Source of the DNA: Adiantum capillus-veneris
Taxonomy: Eukaryota; Streptophyta; Polypodiopsida; Polypodiales; Pteridaceae
Reading direction: 5' to 3'
DNA length: 64,000 bases
NCBI GenBank assembly: GCA_014529385.2
Contig: CM043952.1
Coordinates: forward strand, 155,289,057 to 155,353,056
The notes beneath the pieces were generated by a model that saw only the letters and a program-made list of their open reading frames with translations, was not told the DNA's origin and did no database searches. Shown one piece after another: positions 10,571 through 22,468 of this stretch; the first letter of the stretch is position 1, and every line of letters begins with the position of its first letter. Position numbers and translations under genes: made by a program.

Positions 10571-11155
10571 TAGGTTGTGCATTTTTCTTGTGGTGACATT
10601 CACACAGACACTGTTATCTCTGGGGATGCACAACTTGGTCAGTCGTCAGTAGAGGTAACATCAGTTGAGCGAGAGACCAATGCATTATTCTATTATACAT
10701 CTAATACATTTGAGGGAAACAGTGTCCTCCAAATAGTTGTGTGTGATTGCAGTGGTGCTGATCTTTCGATTTTGTAGTCATTCTCAGTAGATATGCCTTT
10801 GCCAGACGATGATGACATGGTGATGCATAGTCAGGTGGTTCCTTATGAGGATGCATATGGCACTACGGTTACTGACAGCGATAGGTTGGCACACATAGTG
10901 CATGTTTTGTCAGCTTTTGGGTCTCTCATGTCTGACCTTTTGGTATCGAGACGTGATCTTTCTTATGCAGTAGGTGCATTTGCAGTGGGAGTTGTCAGTC
11001 GTGCGAGGACTGACACATGCATTGTTTATTGTGGAGCCATGCATGTCATCACTTCATACCTGCATCAGGAGTGTCATCATGGCTTTAGCCCTAGTGGTAT
11101 GCATGCTGCATCTACAGTAGAGCATGTTTGGAGTGAGTTAGTGGGCATAGGTTGA
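10571..11155 (+). pseudogene. Ty1/copia RT/RNase H C-terminal remnant
   Basis: The ORF at 10793-11155 contains FGSLMSDLLVSRRDLSYAVG and GVVSR, which correspond to the copia segment usually written SAVGSLMYAMVCTRPDI.YAVGVVSR after the RT core. It ends ELVGIG with a stop, resembling RELMGIG at the end of the other copia remnant at 25,491. The RT catalytic YVDD region and most of RNase H are missing, so a large internal deletion is likely. The polypurine tract and 3' LTR follow within 90 bp. Confidence 0.55.
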
Positions 11156-11230
11156 GAACCATCTTCTCTCACCTCTTGTATATACTAGTTGTAGGCTACT
11201 CTTCTTGCCACTTATGGGCACACAACCTTT

Positions 11231-11240
11231 AGTGGAAGAA
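11231..11240 (+). promoter_or_regulatory. Polypurine tract of the copia remnant
   Basis: AGTGGAAGAA immediately precedes TGTTAGG. The same arrangement, GTGGGAGAA then TGTTAGG, is seen at 25,539-25,554. Confidence 0.65.
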
Positions 11241-11506
11241 TGTTAGGTAAATGTGGTGGGCCTCAACGTGCTTTACCCATGTCTGCCGGCCAGTGTCAGA
11301 CTGCCCTCATTTATCTCCTTATTCTTTATACATACAAAGAATAAGGAGCTCTTACTCATTCTCACATTGTGCTCATACAATGAGATTTGGGAGCTCCGCC
11401 CACATCCTGTGTATTCTCTCTCTCTCACCTTCTCACTCTCCGCACACGCACTGCATTCGTGCACTCACACAATTGAATACTTACACGCAAATTGATTTAT
11501 TTTTCA
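11241..11506 (+). repeat. 3' LTR of the copia remnant
   Basis: Begins TGTTAGG after the polypurine tract and runs to about 11506 (TTTTTCA). It contains TATA-like TTTATACAT near 11323. The 3' end is approximate because no partner LTR is in the window. Confidence 0.5.
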
Positions 11507-11587
11507 GCTAGGGTCATAAACAACGAATTTAAGCGGTGTCTGGGTGTGTGATTATTAGGGGACAGGGGTGTTGTGGAATCACTGGGC

Positions 11588-12043
11588 TATAGAGAGGCAT
11601 TTAGGTTGTGTGTTGGGTGATTTCCCATTTCCCCCTTTCCAACATTCTAGGGTAGATGGGCTAGCACTCATAGAGGCACCCGATATGGCTATAGGAGTTG
11701 GCTACCTAGTGTTATGGTGCCTTTGGAATTAGTGCATGCCAACATGCGGCACGTGTGTGTATATGAATACTGTAGCTGCTTTAAGATGTTATATCAGGCT
11801 TGAGATGTGTCTGTATATAGAGAGGCATTTAGGTTGTAAGTTGGGTGCTTTCCCATTTCCCCCTTTCCAACATTCTAGGGTAGATGGGCTAGCACTCATA
11901 GAGGCACCCGGTATGTCTATAGGAGTTGGCTACCTAGTGTTATGGTGCCTTTGGAATTAGTGCATGCCAACATGCAGCACATGTGTGTATATGAATACTC
12001 TAGCTGCTTTAAGATGTTATATCAGGCTTGAGATGTGTCTGTA
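11588..12043. repeat. 228-bp tandem duplication (two copies)
   Basis: Copy 1 starts at 11588 and copy 2 at 11816, both with TATAGAGAGGCATTTAGG. They differ at only a handful of positions by eye. No coding role is apparent. Confidence 0.85.
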
Positions 12044-13244
<1,201 letters not shown>

Positions 13245-13259
13245 AATGCCACTAATGAG

Positions 13260-13568
13260 CTACAGGTGGAGACTCTTCCCACAAAGATATCAGACTCAGA
13301 GAAAGAGTCCATAAGAGCAAAACTATTACTATGGGGAGGGGAGGATTTTTTTTTTGGATATTTCAACGAGCGTCAAAGACGACAACAAAGATACAAGAAA
13401 AAATAAGAAGGAAAAAGAAAATAAACCAGTTTGTGCTAGAAATTGAGGGTAAGATTCAATTTCTGATGGTGGTTGATATAGAAGATTGTATCAAGGACAA
13501 AATCATAGGTAGATACCACATCTCAAAGAAAGAGAAAATGTAAAATGACAAACAAAAATGAAAACAAT
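13260..13568 (+). pseudogene. 5' piece of the gypsy element interrupted at 13,568
   Basis: This stretch flanks the LTR element inserted at 13,569; the other flank (from 22,610) is gypsy-like. The ORF at 13331-13543 is Lys-rich with ILEIEGKIQF-like wording but no diagnostic motif. Assignment to the same gypsy element is inferred from position. Confidence 0.35.
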
Positions 13569-13709
13569 GTTGAGCTTATATGGGAAGCTACTCAATATAT
13601 GACTTCTCTATGTATGGCACCTAGGTCCCCTCTATATATACATCATCTCATGTGTGTATTCTACACACTTTGGGATTCTATTTATGTGCTCTCTCTTTCT
13701 CTCTCAACA
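13569..13709 (+). repeat. 5' LTR (141 bp)
   Basis: TGTTGAG...CTCAACA with perfect 7-bp terminal inverted repeats. A TATATATA run lies near 13632. It pairs with 22469-22609. Confidence 0.9.
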
Positions 13710-13723
13710 TGGTATCACAGGAG
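13710..13723 (+). promoter_or_regulatory. Primer-binding site, initiator-Met type
   Basis: TGGTATCACAGGAG starts directly at the LTR end. It resembles the plant Met-initiator PBS (TGGTATCAGAGC) with changes after the ninth base. Confidence 0.7.
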
Positions 13724-13727
13724 GACG

Positions 13728-14600
13728 TTTTTGTTTTAGATTTTTCTCCTTATTGAAAACGATTTTGTAGAAACTAACAATGAAAAGCACCGGAATTGAT
13801 GTGGTCTACAACTTTGCAGAAGAAAGTTTTTTCAAACTCTATACCCATTGTGAGTTATTGTTCGTGGACTGTGTACATGCTTGAAAAGCAACTTCGCTTT
13901 TTGTTTTTGATTTTTCTCCTGATTGAAAAAGATTTTTCAGAAACTACTCACTGGAGGCATCGGGATCGATGTGGTGTACAACTTTGCAGAAGAAAGTTTT
14001 TTCAAATTCTGCACCGCTTTTGAGTAATAGTTCGCGGACTGCGTACATGCCTGAAAAGAAACTTCTCTTTTTGTTTTTTATTTTTCTCCTGATGAAAAAT
14101 GATTTTGCAGAAACTACCCGCGTTTAAAACTTTGCAGAAGAAAAGTTTTTCAAATTCTGCACCAATTTTGAGTTATAGTGGGCGGACTGCGTACATGTCT
14201 GAGAAGCAACTTTCATTTTTTGTTTCTATTTTTTTCCTAATTGAGAACGATTTTGCAGAAACACCTCACAGAGGCACTAGAATCGATGTGGTCTACAACT
14301 TTGCAGAAGAAAGTTTTTTCAAATTTTGCACTGATTTTGAGTTATCGTTTGCGGACTGCGGACATGCCTGAAAAGAAACTTTCGTTTTTGGTTTTTTGAT
14401 TTTTCTACTAATTGAAAACGATTTTGTAGAAACTATTCACTTAAGACATTGGAATCGATGTGGTGTACAACTTTGCAGAAGAAACTTTCGATAAATTCTG
14501 CACCGATTTTGGGTTATCGTTCTCGTACTGCGAATATGTTTGAAAAGCAAAAATTTTACTTTTTGAATTTGATTTTCCTCATAATTGAAAACTTCTCGAT
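13728..14600 (+). repeat. About 170-bp tandem repeat, five diverged copies
   Basis: The word ACAACTTTGCAGAAGAAAG and its variants recur at 13808, 13978, about 14126, 14295 and 14467, so spacing is about 148-172 bp. Each unit also has TTTTTCTCC..ATTGAAAA and GGACTGCG.ACATGC.TGAAAAG. Units are diverged and lie at the 5' end of the LTR-element interior. ORFs here follow the repeat and are not genes. Confidence 0.85.
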
Positions 14601-14879
14601 TATATTTTCTCTTCATCGACTATATATTTTTTACTGACGTAACTTTGTTGCAGAAACCAGTGACATATCGTTCTGATTCAGTCGAGCCGTTGATGATCGT
14701 CCAAATTATATCGAGCTACTGTTGGTACATGATCTTTTGCTATATGATATACTCGTTCAATTGATTCTCGTATAATTATTCTTCTAGAGATATAGTTTAT
14801 GTCGTTTTATTGATAATGTCTCATTGATACCATTGTGATTTTGATGGTACCATGATGATGTTTTGTAAATACTTTGGTC
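14601..14879. other. Spacer between two tandem arrays of the LTR element
   Basis: AT-rich internal sequence without ORFs or motifs; it grades into the GATACCATGATGA-type minisatellite. Confidence 0.5.
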
Positions 14880-15240
14880 ATGCTGATTTTCATTGATACC
14901 ATGATGATATCTTGTTGATACTATGCTTATTCTCAGTGATGCCATGACGATATTTTGTTGATTCCCTGGTTATTCTCGGTGATACCATGATGTTGTTTTG
15001 TTGATACCATGGTTATTCTCGGTGATACCATGATGATATTTCGTTGTATACCATGGTTATTCTTGGTGATGCCATGATGATATTTCGTTGATTCCATGGT
15101 TATTCTCGGTGATACCATGATGTTGTTTCGTTGATACAATGATTATTCTCAGTGATATCATGATATTGTTTCGTTGATACCATGGTTATTATCGGTGATA
15201 CCATGACGTTGTTTCATGATACAATGATTATTCTATGATG
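14880..15240 (+). repeat. 43-bp minisatellite
   Basis: GTGATACCATGATG and variants start at 14936, 14979, 15022, 15066, 15109, 15152 and 15195, a period of 43-44 bp. Degenerate copies extend to each side. It lies within the LTR-element interior just left of the CACTA insertion. Confidence 0.85.
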
Positions 15241-15582
15241 CTTTTTGTTAATACCGTGATGATTTATTCATTTTTATTGATACAATTTTGATATTTTGTT
15301 AATACTTTGATTATACTCATTGATATCACTATGTTGATAAATATCGTTTTATGTAGTATATACACGTCATTTGCATCATCTAATTACGCATTTTGTACTT
15401 TTACGTTCATACTTATGTGTTGTCGTGCGTATATATATCATCAAAAGAGTGGCGTTGTGAACCATATCTTATGGCATTGTGAATGTAATTATTTCACTAA
15501 CGATGTTAATAATTTTCATGACTATGTTTTTTGAGTCTATGATCTATGTAGAATCACTACAAGAGGTTATGTGCTCTTGTGA

Positions 15583-15812
15583 CGCTCTTAGCGACGGAAA
15601 TACACTGGGTTTTTATAACCCCCGGCGTCGCTATAAGCGTCGCTACGAGAGCGTCGCTATATGCGTCGCTATAAGCGTCGCTATAGACGTCGCTATATAG
15701 CGACGTCTATAGCGACGTCTATAGCGACGGTTATAGCGACGCTCTCACAGAAGAGTATAGCGACGCATATAGCGACGCTACAGAGCCATAAATAGCGACG
15801 CATATAGCGACG
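15583..15812. repeat. Left subterminal array with a 42-nt perfect palindrome
   Basis: More than ten copies of (A)GCGTCGCTAT or its complement. Bases 15676-15717 form a perfect palindrome centred in GCTATATAGC. In CACTA elements such arrays bind the TNPA-type protein. Confidence 0.9.
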
Positions 15813-16177
15813 CCTGAGAGAATATTTTTTTGGTGGCAGGGCATTGAATGCCTGCCACCCATCAACCATATTGTACTTGATTCACTTTTTAAAAAAAGTG
15901 CAAAGGTAAATAATAGACCCAAAATAGTCACCCACAAGACGCATTGTTTGCAAAATTGACAATTGTACACATCATAGACAAACTGAATTGATTGGCAAAT
16001 GTAATAATGACAATTGTACAACATCATAGGCATAAAGAATTGATTGGCAAAAGGAATTGCGGTGACAAATGTAATAATATACATGGTTCAAAAAGACGTA
16101 TAAAATCCGTCTCATGATACATAAGCTATGAGAAACCCTAAACTAATGCTATCTAGCTACGGCTAAACTGACGTCGT

Positions 16178-17491
16178 CTAATCAGACGTCTCATCGCGTC
16201 CAAGCGGCGTATCTGTCGGATTCTGCAAAAAAAGACAATAAGACAGTTTTCAGTAAGTATAAACATATAACGACATTTATAAAACAATACAAAAAATAAA
16301 AAAGAGTAAACCCTAATACTAACCATGCCGCTGCGAGAACTGAGAATGTCCATCAGGGCGTTTAAGCCCTTCCTGCCTGCGTACTCGCGCTCGTACGGTG
16401 TGGGATCACGTCCTGTCATCGACCACTGTCAAAACATACAAAGATTTCATTATGTTAGAACTAAAAAACTCATAAACCCTAAACTATCGAACATGCATAA
16501 AGAGCAATGTGAAAAGACTTACAAAATCGGCCTCAAATGATGCCCATCCACCGCTCCCCAAGTGGTGCGAGCTCCCTGCCTCTACTCGCGCTCTGGCTGC
16601 ATCCTTTTGTTGCTTCCACTTGTCGGGATTCTCGCGCGCTGCTTTCTTCGCATTCTTCCAATCTTCTTTGGCCAGCCAATCTGGCCTATTCCACCCATTC
16701 TTGATTGCTTTTTGCACTTCGGAACGCTTGTGTTTGCAGTATTCGCGCATTCGAATCTTCATCAGGTCTTCATTGAAGCGCTGATCCCGTGTTGGAACGG
16801 GAAACTCATCATGAAGTATGCTGATGACTCTGTTTTTTAAATCACTTGGTACTTCACTCCATTTGTTTAGTATATAGTGTCTAAACAGCTGAGAGCAAAG
16901 ACCACGCATGCGCGAGATCACCTTCTTGCCGTCATCATCCATGATGATGCCGCCGCTGATGTCGACGGAGTAAGGCAAGCCCTCTGGCCGGTGACGCGTG
17001 AACCTGGGTGTCCCGGCAGGGGTCTCTAGCGGCGTGTCGATGGGGGTACGGACGTCAGGTGTCTCCACCGGCGTCTGGGCCCCGAAGCGAGGAGTGTCGA
17101 GTGGGGTGGCTCCTGGCGGAGTAGGTAGAGGTGTGTAGCTTCTAGGAACAGTCAGCCGTGCAAAACCTGGCGTAGACGGCGATGCTGTGGCTGGTGTGGG
17201 GGCGGGCAAAGAAGGGGAGGGTAAAGAGCCTCGTCGAACACGAGGCGGTGTGGAGGCATCGGTGGCGGAATCCCCACAACAACCGCCACCGCCACCACTA
17301 GAGCGCCGGTGTCTAGAAGAGTGTGACGCTCGTCTCGTCGACGCCGAAGCTTCGGAGCGCGCCGAATGCTCCGAAAGAGAGGGAGATACGGATGGTGTAG
17401 GAACGCGCGATGATGCGCCAGAGCGATGACGCTCCACGTACCACTGTCTCTGCTGCGGTGACAAAGAAGAAAGAAACTCCTCATCATCCAT
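16178..17491 (-). CDS. TNPA-like CACTA protein (Ptta/En/Spm plant transposase family), three exons
   Basis: Exons on the minus strand: 17491-16523, 16425-16324 and 16222-16178. Introns of 97 and 101 nt have GTAAGT..CAG and GTTAGT..CAG ends; both splices are phase 0. The product is 371 residues. The start MDDEEFLSSLSPQQRQWYVE is chosen because the open stretch upstream is hydrophobic and unlike a coding start. Residues 25-175 are Ser/Pro/Thr-rich, with TP.DTP and ETP repeats. Residues 195-320 carry WSEVPSDLKNRVISILHDEF, REYCKHKRSEVQ, WLAKEDWKNAKKAARE and a final GSGGWASFEADF, the pattern of the plant Ptta/En/Spm family (PF03004). Such proteins bind subterminal repeats and help assemble the transposition complex. 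It lies 204 bp downstream of the TNP2-like gene on the same strand. No stop or frameshift is seen. Confidence 0.82.
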
Positions 17492-17695
17492 ACCTGCATT
17501 AAACACACGAATATTTAAACTTAATATTGAATGAATAGAGTAGACAATGACGCAAAGACCATTAAATACAATGACGTAATGACGCATATAAATACAATGA
17601 CGCAATGAATCGAGTGGTAGAAGAGGCAAGTCGAAAACTCAGAATTTTCAATCAAAAGATGTGAGCAAAATTGTTCAAATACAATATTTGTGGCT

Positions 17696-20258
17696 TTAAG
17701 AGATCTCTCTCTCATCCTCGCATAACTCAGCATAACTTCCTATATCTATATAGAGCTCTCCGTTTAAACACATATCCTCTGTTTCATTTTGTAGCTCCTC
17801 TGCATGCACCCCATATAGAGCAGTAGCATCTTGATGCTCGTCTGGCACCACCGCAGCGGCTTCTGATTGAGCATCTTCTCTGATCTCCTCCATTGATGTC
17901 GTTGTGATTGGCACATGGTAGCCTTCATACGTCCTTGCACTACGAGGGGCTAACTCTATGACGTACCACCAGTTTGATGTAGACTTTGTAGGATGAAATA
18001 CTACCTGCCAGAGCCACATAACTTACATGAGAGCTTTCAAGCACATAACTTGTAAAAGGGGGATGTTAACTATTTATATACTTACTTGTTCACAATGCTC
18101 GGGTAGTACGAAAGTGTCTCTTAGGTCAGTCCATTTCTTAGTAGAATCCACCTCAAGAAAACCAGACTCTCCTCTACGCACAGTAGCGTTTCGACCCTCC
18201 ATGATTATCTTGAACCATTGCACGTCGAACAAGTCGACAAAAAATCCTCTGTAATCGATCCTCAAAATCTCTTGCAGCGTGCCGAAGTAAGTGAGTTCCG
18301 CCACCACGGGATCTGCATCAGAGGAACGTCGTCGACTAGACTGTTCAAATTTTGCCATGATTCCACAATCTTGAGTAAAACGCTTTTTGTCGATTCGTTC
18401 CACCCTAAAATGTCGACCTTTACACCATGCTGCTGTGTATGACTTATACTACAACGAACAAAGATTATGAGTGGCCGTTCAAACGTTTATAAATAAAGTC
18501 ACTTGCTAGTCGTACATTGCAAACTTACCTTGGTCGCGCAACCCCGAGAGTACTCCCACTCTTCTTCAGTCACTTCGTCACCGCATTGTTGTGCGCTTTT
18601 CAATTGGTTGTGCAACCATCTTAAGCTCATGAAGGTTGGTAGGCTCTCCAGAACCGCTGGATAGTGCATCGGTGGTCGTCTTCCCCGTCTCCACTCGATT
18701 CGTGCCCTTTGTCGCTCTTGCTTTGCATCCTCATATTGTGAAATCCACTTTTGCATCACTGGATTGTGAAGCATGCAAAATCTGTTGATTTTAGCCTCTA
18801 GATCTTCCGTCATCTTCTTCTCAACACCGAGATTGCACATGACAATCCCAGATATGCGCTCATCATCTATGGTTCGCCATAGCGTGTCCCTGAGCATTCT
18901 GTTAGCCCGGGATAGTCATGCATGGTCCACATTAGAATACCTCTGATCAAAGCATTCCGTCGTCCTGTGTGTCGGCTCATATCCACCACCTCTATGCCAA
19001 TCCACAATTGTTGTAGCTCTTCCAATAGTGGACGAAGATACACATCCATATTCCCCACTTTATATCGCCCTGGCACAATCAAGCTTAGCCATAGGTGCCC
19101 CTTCTTCGTAGTCAACCACGGGGGAATGTTGTAGTTGACGATGACAACGGGCCATACACTGTAAGATGTTGATCTTTGACCAAATGGATTTACGCCATCC
19201 ATAGCCAGGCCTAAGCGCAAATTTCGAGCTTCCCTGGCAAAATCCGACCATGTTCCATCTATATGTTTCCAGGCTGCGCAATCTGCAGGAATTCGTAGCA
19301 CACCATCCGAAGATTTATTCTCCTCATGCCATGATGCTAGGGCGGCCATGGACTTACATTCGAAGAAATGCTTGATGCGAGGAAGCAAAGGAAAATGTCG
19401 CAAAACCTTTTGTGGAATTTTTGTCCCGTGGAGATCTACTCGATATCTTTCGGAATCACATTTCGGACACTTCTCCATGTCTGTGTATTCCCCTCTGAAA
19501 AGAATGCAGTCATTAGGACAAGCGTGGATAGAATTGTAATCCATCCCCAAGTTTCGCAAAATCTTTCTTGCTTCATCTCGGGAATCTGGCATCACATTGT
19601 CAGCTGGTAGAATGTGCTCTTTCAGCAATCTACACAACATAAAAATATGATACAGTCGTGTAAAAATCTATCAGATCATTATACACCATGAGTTCTATTA
19701 AAGTAAACTAATTGTAATAGATCACCTGAAAAGCGCTGTGACGCTAGTGTCACTCCATCCAAACTTTGCCTGCATGTTGAGAAGAACCAGGAGTGCTTTC
19801 AATCTAGACATACGTGCTCCATTATACAATGATGTATCGGCTTCACTTTTCATATCATCATAGATAAGCCTTTCTGAATCCATGATCGTCTCGATCATTT
19901 CATCAATCTCGGGCTCAAACATTGCCTCGTTGGGAATGTGCTCTGCATGATCATCCCCCGAGCTGTCAGAGGCTACATCTTGTGGCCTCACATATGCTGC
20001 TTGACCAAAGCGCCTGCGAACACGTCTATTGGGTTGCAAGATTGCTGCTTGTTGGCCAGCGTCAGAGTCCGACGAGTTATAATTGGCAACAACTCGATCT
20101 ATAATAGATGGATCGAACTCGCCAAATTCACGAACGTGCTGCAAAGAAACACGTCTTGTCCGTCGCACAGCATGCTTGCATTGATTACAAGGACATAAGA
20201 CCCTCGTTGAGAGATAGGTGTTTCGGTTGGACGGTCCCACATCCTCGTCGCTACTCAT
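17696..20258 (-). pseudogene. TNP2-like CACTA transposase with internal deletion
   Basis: Exons on the minus strand: 20258-19726, 19629-about 18880, about 18890-18529, 18448-18086 and 18004-17696, with GT..AG introns of 96, 80 and 81 nt. Exon 1 has the CPCNQCKH block of the transposase-associated region and ends FGWSDTSVTALF. Exon 2 carries ACPNDCILFRGEYTDMEKCP, LAMDGVNPF and MWTMHDYPGLTECSG, the core of family tnp2 (PF02992). Right after LTECSG the frame breaks into GTRYGEP and a stop; the next frame resumes far downstream in the family (TEEEWEYSRGCATK). I estimate about 300 residues are missing, including the Cys-rich and later catalytic part. Exons 4-5 hold a DUF4216-like block (LTYFGTLQEILRIDYRGF, then NWWYVIELAPR). 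The intact protein would cut and join element ends. Confidence 0.85.
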
Positions 20259-20320
20259 AATGAGGATAAAAAACTTATAACCTAGACAACAAATTTAATA
20301 TTCTATTGGCATTCTTTGTC

Positions 20321-20390
<70 letters not shown>

Positions 20391-21541
20391 ACCTCACATT
20401 CTCTAGTCATGTCCAATCCCCGCACACCTCGGTCTAGAGGTGCACGGAGATCAGAACCACCGGGTTATAATCTCGTCTTTATTGGTCAATACCTATATTT
20501 GTGGGTACAAGAAATCTAGACACCCACGTCTACATGATACTGCATGTAGTGGACAAAATCCCTTTGCCTCTTCTCTAGCTGTAGCACTTCACTTCATCTT
20601 AACATCTTTTCACAATAGATCTTTTCACTGTTCGTCTAACTCTAAACCCTAAACCGTAAGTAATTCTTGCGTGGACTCGATCTAACGTAAATAAGCGTAA
20701 ATCTAAATAAACGTAAATCTAACTAAAAATAAAGCTAAATCTAATTTAACGTAAGTCTAATGACTAGAGGTTGTCTAGATGGTCATTGTGTCGGGGATGT
20801 AGTGACTCTTGCCGCCCTGAAGATCCACCTTCTTCCCTATCTTCTGAAGACATTTCACCAGTACTTTTGGATCGACGGAGCCCACTATGAGTGAAGGCAG
20901 CAATACCCTATATTCCATTGAGGGCTTTCTTCACCCGCTTCATGCAGGCATCGCAGTCTATGGAGACCCGCATCTAATCTAATATAACATAAATCTAAAT
21001 CTAGCTTAAATAAATGTAAATCTAGTTAAAAATAAACCTAAATCTAATTTAATGTAAGTCTACATATAACCTAATCTTTAACGTCTTTTAAAATAGTTTC
21101 CTACGACGTTATAACTCTCTTCTTCCTGTGTGTGTGCGCGTGTGTGGATGTGTGTGCCAATAAAAAGAGATAAATGGTATAACCTTTCTATCACCCATGC
21201 CAAGTATGATAGATTGATTATGCCATTTCTCTCTTGAATAATAGGTCTTCAGTTCAACTCCTCGTCGGCTAGATCTTTAGGTCTTTTAATTTTAATTAGT
21301 TTCCTACGACGCTCCCTTAGTTTCTCTTTCTTTCTCTCTCAATGTGTGTGCGTTTTTTTGGATCGTATGCATGTTTTCTTTCTCTTTTCCTCTCTCAATG
21401 TGTGCGTTTTTTGTTTATGCATGTTCTCTCTCTCTTTTCCTCTCTCAATGCGTGCGTTTTCTGTTTATGCATGCTCTCTCTCTCTTTTTCTCTCTCAATG
21501 TGTGTGTGCATTCTTTGTTTATGTATGTGTGTGCGTTTTTG

Positions 21542-21605
<64 letters not shown>

Positions 21606-21725
21606 AACACTATATGTGTGTGTGTATGTGTGTGTGTGTGAGAGAGAGAGCGAGGGAGAGAGAAAGAGAGGAAGGGAACATGAGAATGAGGAGAGGGAAG
21701 GAGCATACCTGTCTCTCCTTCCTCT

Positions 21726-21771
<46 letters not shown>

Positions 21772-21900
21772 GAAAAAGAGAGAGAGAGAGAGAGAGAGAG
21801 TGAGGGAGAGCGTTACCTGCTCTTTGCTTGAGGGCGTCGAAAAACTCAGATCTGAGATCTGAGTTTTTGGGCGCGCTCGGTTATTTTTTTTACCCCAGCT
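20259..21900. other. 5' flank of the TNP2-like gene inside the CACTA element
   Basis: Contains (CT)n at 20323-20389; AT-rich runs of TAAATCTAA-type words at 20680-21070; four copies of a roughly 55-60-bp CTCTCAATG(T/C)GTGCGTTTT unit at 21335-21540; then (CT)n 21544-21602, (GT)n 21730-21767 and (AG)n 21778-21800. ORFs here are repeat artefacts. Confidence 0.7.
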
Positions 21901-21901
21901 G

Positions 21902-22046
21902 GCGTCGCTATGAGCGTCGCTATAAGCGTCGCTATGAGCGTCGCAAATTTCTTTGTAAATTTGCGACGCTCATAGCGACGCTTATAGCGACGCTCATAGC
22001 GACGCTGGGAATTTTTTTTTTGAGCGTCGCTGTGTGAGCGTCGCTA
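21902..22046. repeat. Right subterminal array with a 49-bp perfect hairpin
   Basis: Arms 21902-21950 and 21957-22005 are perfect reverse complements (49 of 49) around a 6-nt loop CTTTGT. Each arm holds four GCGTCGC words. Two further direct GAGCGTCGCT words follow before the TIR. Confidence 0.95.
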
Positions 22047-22071
22047 ATGTGAAGAGCCTCTTGTAGTGAAT

Positions 22072-22468
22072 TGATTTCATGAATACAAACTTGGTGACAA
22101 TAAAAGATTTATGAAGACATGTTTGGTGATGCCATATTGATGACAAGCTACACAACAGATTCACGGAGACACTTTTGATTACGAGCTAATCGATAGCCTT
22201 TACATCTCTTTATTGAATCTTTGTATTTATTATTGTATTTGATAGGATAGGAGTAATGTAAGTCCTCATAAAACATTCATTGTAAAGGAGTGATGTAGCT
22301 CCTCATGAAATATTCATTGTAAAAGGAGTGATGTAGCTCCTCATGAACATTTGTACATTCAATGATTTTTATAATATAACGGTGGGTGTATATAGAGCTA
22401 TGGGTTTTTCCCTTCATCCCCCAAGGGTTTTTTCATCCACAGTTAGGGACCCTTATTTGAGCGGGGGT
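22072..22468 (+). other. 3' interior of the 141-bp-LTR element
   Basis: Continues the LTR-element interior after the CACTA insertion. A 37-38-bp unit with GAGTGATGTAGCTCCTCATG occurs three times (22251, 22288, 22326). It ends with a G-rich polypurine tract (GAGCGGGGG, 22460-22468) directly before the 3' LTR. Confidence 0.7.

Larger units (their letters stand above)
15555..22068 (-). mobile_element. Complete CACTA (En/Spm-type) DNA transposon
   Basis: The ends are CACTACAAGAGG (15555-15566) and CCTCTTGTAGTG (22057-22068), perfect 12-bp inverted repeats of the CACTA class. The 3-bp duplication AAT flanks them (15552-15554 and 22069-22071), as expected. Both subterminal regions are packed with AGCGTCGCTAT words in both orientations. 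Two minus-strand genes lie inside, TNP2-like (20258-17696) and TNPA-like (17491-16178). The element is 6514 bp. The TNP2 gene has lost its middle, so this copy is probably non-autonomous. The (CT)n tracts at 20323-20389 and 21544-21602 and a (GT)n tract at 21730-21767 lie upstream of the genes. Confidence 0.95.

Noticed and set aside
13728-14600. Same family as the 166-bp satellite at 37.8 kb
   Set aside because: Period lengths are similar (about 170 and 166 bp), but the units share no words longer than a few bases by eye.
14880-15240. Coding minisatellite (MVSPRITMES-like minus-strand ORF)
   Set aside because: The ORF follows the 43-bp period only because few stops fall in the unit; unit lengths of 43-44 bp are not multiples of three, so no stable protein repeat would be kept.
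15583-15812. Regularly spaced GCGTCGCTAT words as a CRISPR-like array
   Set aside because: The words occur in both orientations with irregular short gaps, lie inside CACTA ends in a plant genome, and no cas gene is near. They are subterminal repeats.
16509-17429. Plus-strand ORFs opposite the TNPA-like gene
   Set aside because: They are the complement of a spliced, motif-bearing minus-strand gene.
21340-21831. Long ORFs rich in Leu/Ser/Val/Cys in several frames
   Set aside because: They are translations of (CT)n and (GT)n tracts in all frames and have no codon structure of their own.
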